Shown here in pieces: positions 59,401-64,000 of a DNA stretch of 64,000 nt. Position numbers and translations under genes: made by a program. Source of the stretch: Cryptomeria japonica (taxonomy: Eukaryota > Streptophyta > Pinopsida > Cupressales > Cupressaceae); assembly GCF_030272615.1 (NCBI RefSeq), contig NC_081409.1, positions 25,429,406-25,493,405 of the forward strand, given 5' to 3'. How positions within the stretch are numbered: position 1 is the first letter of the stretch; the number at the start of each line of letters is the position of its first letter. The notes beneath the pieces are model-generated. The model searched no databases and was not told the DNA's origin. It saw only the letters and a program-made list of their open reading frames with translations.

Positions 59401-60307
59401 CACTTGGTCTCAGCTTCAATTTCTTCTCAACTTCAAAATGATAAGTTTTCAATTTCAGGCCTCGGTGGGTTCCTAAGGTTAGAGAAATAATAATTTATAA
59501 TTTTCAATTAGGTATTTTAAAAAAGGTGAATTGACTTTATACACTTAAGTGACATAAAGTGTTCATAACGTGTCCTCAAGTGCTGCGCCTAGGTAAGAGG
59601 GCAAATATTAAGTATTAAAAGTTTACATTATAATCCCAAAAAGGGGATGCCAAGGAGAAGAATATTATATCATTTTGAAAGATAAAGTGAGGGAAATAAT
59701 TCAAATTCAAAGTGTGTTGCCCTCATTCTTCCCTCCACGTTATAAATATGAGTTGTGGCTCTCGTTCGGAACATTTGGAATTGACAACGTAAGGAGATGC
59801 TACAGGAATGAACTCAAAGAGTTCTCTTGTTGCTGGGCGAGGACAAAAACCCTCTTTAGTGGTGCTGATTTTGGTGGTGAAATATCCACCCTAGCTCATT
59901 GGAGAGCACAAATTTAGTTTTCAGTGATTTTGGCATGCAATTGATGATATGGGTTTGCTAATAATAAAGGTCTTTTAAGTATTTTGATGTGGGTTCTTGG
60001 TTTGTGGTGTGATCAATTTGAGAGTGTTGTTCGAGTTTTGGTGTGTTTGGAAGCTTATTGTGGTGTGATTAATTTGAGACTGCTGTTTGAGTTTTGGTGT
60101 GTTTGGAAGCTTATTCTCAGTGCTAGTCTTCATTTTCAAAGATTCAGAGAAACCATATTTTGCTCATAGTTCTTGGAAGAGGATTTATTTTGTTCCAGAT
60201 ATTTTACAAAAGCATTGGTCTCATTTGGGCAACCCATTTTGATATTTATTTGCAACTTTTGGTGAGGATTTGAATTTTAAAGTCAAATCGCCCTTCTAGG
60301 GGGGTTG
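56438..60307. other. Region without a recognised gene, with local repeats
   Basis: At 56722-56850 a 43-bp unit (gggattggtgtc..attggtgcctac) is repeated about three times. At 58790-59160 a segment with the words cttcggcatga and atagataggggca recurs two to three times, next to gactggtccactcc-type repeats at 58600-58740. At 60003-60117 a 61-bp unit (gagttttggtgtgtttggaa) is doubled. No protein family could be identified. Confidence 0.5.
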
Positions 60308-61307
60308 TGTTGATGTGTTTTTCATGCACACGCCAACACAGAATAAAATACCAAGGTATCTTATCCTCTCTTGAACAAAGCTTCCCCGAATGCTGAAGAT
60401 CTCGCAGAAGGATCAATCAGAGTAGCTCCAAGGTTCTTGTATGTAGGGTCTCTACTTGTGGATAAGCTCTTGCGGTATGATGTGATTTTACTGGAATCAC
60501 AAGGGGACTTACATTTGATGACCTGAGCATCTGATTTGCTTTGGATATCACTGGAACGTGGGTCTTTACTGATCCTTGATTTTTTTAAAAGGGAAAAGGA
60601 TAAGGGTTGGAGAAGGATCTAATTCTAACACTAAGAATGTAGGAGCAATGGATGACCTTTGATGACACTTTAACAAAGTCTTGCTTTGACATGCTAGGAT
60701 CATCTCCACAAGGTTAGTGCAATCTTCTAAGGAAAACTTTATGATGTTCAGATCACCGCTACAAGCATAGACATCGTCAAGTTGATGCATATCAATGAAG
60801 AAGCGATAATTGAAGTTAAGCTTAAGATGAATGATTCCAGTTGACTACGCAAGGCAAGTTTGCAATCAACAAACCGCTAGTAGTATGGATATACAAATTT
60901 CTTCCATTCATCTAATAACATGAAATTAAATTTGAGAAGTATAGAGACCATGCAAATTGTAGAATCGACACATAGAATTCACCATTCCTTCAATGAAGAT
61001 TACATGTCTTTTGCAACAATCTCTTGGCAACAATCTTTGCCTTCTCTTTCTACTCTACTCTAAAATGTTATCTCTATCTCTTTTTGCTAATTCCTAACTA
61101 TTAACTAATCTCTGACTATTAACTTTTACAAATGAAGAGCCAGGGCTTTATATAGAGAGCCCTTTACAAATTGACGGCTCTGATTGACTTAGAATCAATG
61201 GCTAGGATTACAAGATGAAAACCCTAATTAGGGTTTGTTATAACAAACACCTCAGCGAATGAAAAAATTACATTCAATGAGTGTGGACCAATAGGAAGCA
61301 GGGGTAG
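60308..61307. repeat. 1-kb direct repeat, copy 1
   Basis: Starts TGTTGATGTGTTTTTCA, which with the following CACGCCAACA can form a hairpin. It contains a TATATA core near 61150 in ctttatatagagagccc, a gacggctctgattgac word and ccctaattagggtttgtt. Copy 2 starts exactly 1000 bp later and lies head-to-tail with it. It could be tandem LTRs left by unequal recombination, or a plain duplication; no primer site or polypurine tract was found. Confidence 0.85.
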
Positions 61308-62333
61308 TGTTGATGTGTTTTTCATACACATGCAAACACAGAATAAAATACCAAGGTATCTTATCCTCTCTTGACCAAAGTTTCCTGACTGCTGAAGATC
61401 TCGCCGAAGGATCAATCGGAGTAACTCCAAGGTTCTTGTATGTAGGGTCTCTATGTGTGGATAAGCTCTTTGCAGTACGATGTGATTTTGCTGGAATCAC
61501 AAGGGGACTTACTTTCGATGACCTAAACGTCTAATTTGTTGGAATCACAAGTCCTATTTACTAACTGGAAGATAAAGAAATGGCAAAAGATACAAGGTTC
61601 AAGAAGTCTACTCTAAGACCTAGAATGCGAGAAGATGGATGAATGACTAGGTGGAGTCCTACTGGGCTGGGTCTCACCATCAGGTTGAACAATTCAACAC
61701 CAACTCAGTGTGATCTTCTAAGGGATGTTTCAAATATGTCCAAATTGTACACCATCAGATACTGATAACCATTCAAGATAATGCATGAACAACAGAGGTG
61801 TTATGACTCGGGATTAAGCTTGCTCTATGCCAGTTGACCACACAAGGCGCTCTTACAGTCAACAAGAGGCTAGTGGTTTGGACTAGGTGGATTCCATGCA
61901 AGTGCATTCAATAACTTCTTTCATTCAATTTAATTATCTATCTAAAATGAAGATTCAACAAGAGACCATGCATATTGCAAAGAAACAACACACTTCACCA
62001 TAACTTCAATGAAAATGGAGTTTATTTACAATCAATGGCAACAATTTCTTACCTTGTCCTCCTAATCTACTCTAATTGCTATTCTATCAGCTAACTATTC
62101 ACTATTTCTAACTATTCCCCGACTATTAACTATTAACTCCCCATTAACCTTTACAAATGAAGAGTCAGAGCTTTATATAGAGAGCCCTTTACAAATTGAC
62201 GGCTCTGATTGACTTGGAACCAATGGCTAGGATTGCAAGATAGAAACCCTAATTAGGGTTTGTTACAACAAACTTCCTTAGCCAATTAGAAAATTACATT
62301 TCGGGGGTGAGGGCCAATAAGAAGCAGGGGTAG
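61308..62333. repeat. 1-kb direct repeat, copy 2
   Basis: A diverged head-to-tail copy of the preceding 1-kb unit, about 1026 bp, ending with the same agaagcaggggta word (62331). The central part (61560-62100) is more diverged than the ends. Confidence 0.85.
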
Positions 62334-62900
62334 GTACATCAAAGTTTGTGCCGCATCCGGTAAATTAGGTACATTGAATCTGGTCACGCTGAGGTGGACC
62401 AATCCGACTGGAAAAATGATGACTGGGATGCCACCTTGCCTAACTCTTGTGACTTGGTTGATCTCCTCTGTCCTTGATGTACTTTGATGAACAGTGTACC
62501 TCCTTGACTTCCATGTGCTTGATGAGGCCCTCTTACTGTCAAGTCTTTCTTCTCCGATAGCACAACTCCGCCTGGAAGTGCTGACAAAGCCCTTTCTTTG
62601 TCATCTTGTGAAAGAATGAAGTCTTGAGGCTAGCTCGAACTTCTTGAACACCCCCTAGTCTTCCAATGCTTCAAAGCACCTTGAGTCTTCCCTTTTTGCC
62701 TGTGGAACATCCTTGATGACGATTGACTGGAATAGGTCATCCTTGCCCTGGCATGGTCTTCTTCTATCTGCAAAACAAACCAAAAGATGATTAAGGACAC
62801 ATAATAAATTCATTCTAACATAGCATTTTCTACCTTAAATCATCAACAAGAAGACATCAAAATGAAGTTTGCTCAAGATTACCCCCCAGGGACAGGCCCT
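62334..62900. other. Region without a recognised gene
   Basis: Lies between the 1-kb repeats and the hairpin array. No frame with family resemblance was seen. Confidence 0.4.
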
Positions 62901-62907
62901 ATAAGAA

Positions 62908-63914
62908 TTTCGCTCTGGACCCTTTGGAAGGGTCAGGAGCAAAATTTACATTCCTGGCCAACTTAGACCTCATTTCATCATTTCATAATCTTAGGCCTAT
63001 CCTTCAAACTTCTTCTCATCATAATCTCACAACTAGCCCTTTGCCTATCTCAAACAAGGTGAAAAATAGGAGTTTCAAATGATTTCGCCCTGAACCCTTT
63101 GGAAGGGTCAGGAGCGAAAATCTAGTATAGGCTCAAGCTCTATCACTCCTCCACTCTGAAATGTCTTCCAAGGCAAGAATACACTAGTCTTCTTTCCACC
63201 AAGGCCTAGGAATCCATCTCTTGACCTTCATCATGAGCAAAATAGGTGAAATTGAGAATTTCGCTTTGGACCCTTTGGAAGGGTCAGGAGAGAAATTCAT
63301 TCTTTAGCTCAAAATCCTTACCTCTTGGACTCATAAGCTATTCAAACACATGCCTATAGCCATCTTTAAGTCCAATCCACCTTGATCACTATCCTGGCCT
63401 AGCACAAACTTGAAGGAAAAAATGACATTTTGAGAATTTCGCTCTGGACCCTTTGGAAGGGTCAGGAGCGAAATTCAAGTTTTTCACTTGATATTTCATT
63501 TCCTTCACTCCAATCTATCTTGCAAGGCAAGAATACCTCACTCCACCTTCAACCATGCCCCAAGAATCAATGTTTTGGCTTCACCCAAGGAGAAAATAGT
63601 GGATTTGAAGAATTTCACTCTGGACCCTTTGGAAGGGTCAGGAGCGAAATTCATATTTTGCTTGTTTTCCCTCACTCAACTCCATTCCTCTCACTTTGTT
63701 CTTACTTGATTCTTACCTTTGGATCTATCTCTCATCATAACAACACTTGCTTGACCTCAAAAATGGCTAAAAAGGAGAATTCGCTCAAAATCATAGCCAG
63801 GGACAGGACCTATCCAGGATTTCGCTTTGGACCCTTTGGAAGGGTCAGGAGCGAAATCCTTGTCCTAGCTTAGAATCTTCATTTTTGGAGGCAACAAAGG
63901 GTCCAGAGCGAAAA
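62908..63914. repeat. Array of hairpin-forming palindromes, about 176-bp period
   Basis: A near-palindrome of about 37 bp, opening TTTCGCTCTGGACCC and closing GGGTCAGGAGCGAAA, begins at 62908, 63083, 63259, 63437, 63612 and 63819. A half-site lies at about 63897-63914. Steps are 175, 176, 178, 175 and 207 bp. The 140 bp between palindromes is far less conserved than the palindrome itself, which differs from an ordinary young satellite. The array probably continues past 64000. Confidence 0.88.
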
Positions 63915-64000
63915 CCCTAAAATCCATCCTATCCTCCAAAATTTGTGCCAAGACAGGCCTAGACCAAGGTGGGAGAAGCCCTTAGGATTGCCTTTGAATG

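Noticed and set aside
63430-63873. 147-codon plus-strand frame
   Set aside because: It is a reading of the 176-bp hairpin array; repeated SGPFGRVRSE-like peptides arise from the palindrome.

Overview
The window is nuclear DNA from a plant with a large, repeat-rich genome, probably a gymnosperm (inference). The evidence is nested Ty3/gypsy (Tat-type) and Ty1/copia retrotransposons with plant tRNA primer sites, a LINE, hAT and MITE DNA transposons, a plant mobile domain gene, long satellite blocks, and only one exon of a conserved host gene, the last exon of an NAD kinase. No bacterial or organellar genes were seen.

Layout. 1-17974: most of a very young Tat-lineage Ty3/gypsy element on the minus strand. 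Its 3' LTR runs off the left edge, and the predicted full length is about 18.9 kb. It carries a huge gag-pol frame (minus), a plant mobile domain (PMD) gene on the opposite strand, a tRNA-Trp primer site with an exceptional 39-nt match, and two 20-bp-period arrays of the palindrome AGCGCT. One array lies in the leader of gag-pol and the other lies upstream of the PMD gene, each in sense orientation to its gene. 17975-21844: a copia element (A, minus) that the gypsy element entered within its integrase. 21845-23965: an older, decayed copia element (B, plus) that A entered. B also holds a 298-bp MITE.

23966-39360: mostly gene-poor. It holds a decayed guanylate-binding-protein-like fragment, two clusters of GTTCG..CGAAC palindromes, and a 3.7-kb satellite whose monomers each contain a long near-perfect inverted repeat. 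A 3.0-kb probable solo LTR splits the satellite, with a matching target duplication. A diverged fragment of a Tat-like leader follows.

39371-40816: the 3' end of a gypsy element (integrase tail, PPT and LTR). 40935-42523: a short LINE copy with ORF1 remnants, no reverse transcriptase, and an 11-bp target duplication. 46317-46526: the last exon of an NADK2-like NAD kinase on the minus strand. The nearest upstream exon was not found, so if the gene is intact its last intron is at least 17 kb. Downstream (plus direction) within that interval are a complete copia element C (48008-53640, TSD ATTCT), a complete but defective hAT element (54945-56429, TSD GTAATACA), a 1-kb tandem duplication (60308-62333) and a 176-bp-period array of hairpin-forming palindromes (62908-63914).

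Nesting gives an insertion order: copia B, then copia A, then the Tat gypsy element (513 of 513 visible LTR positions identical). Copia C LTRs differ at about 10 of 703 positions. A recurring theme is palindromic motifs in arrays with distinct periods: 20 bp, roughly 15-50 bp, about 118-140 bp and about 176 bp. At least two of these arrays belong to retroelement leaders.
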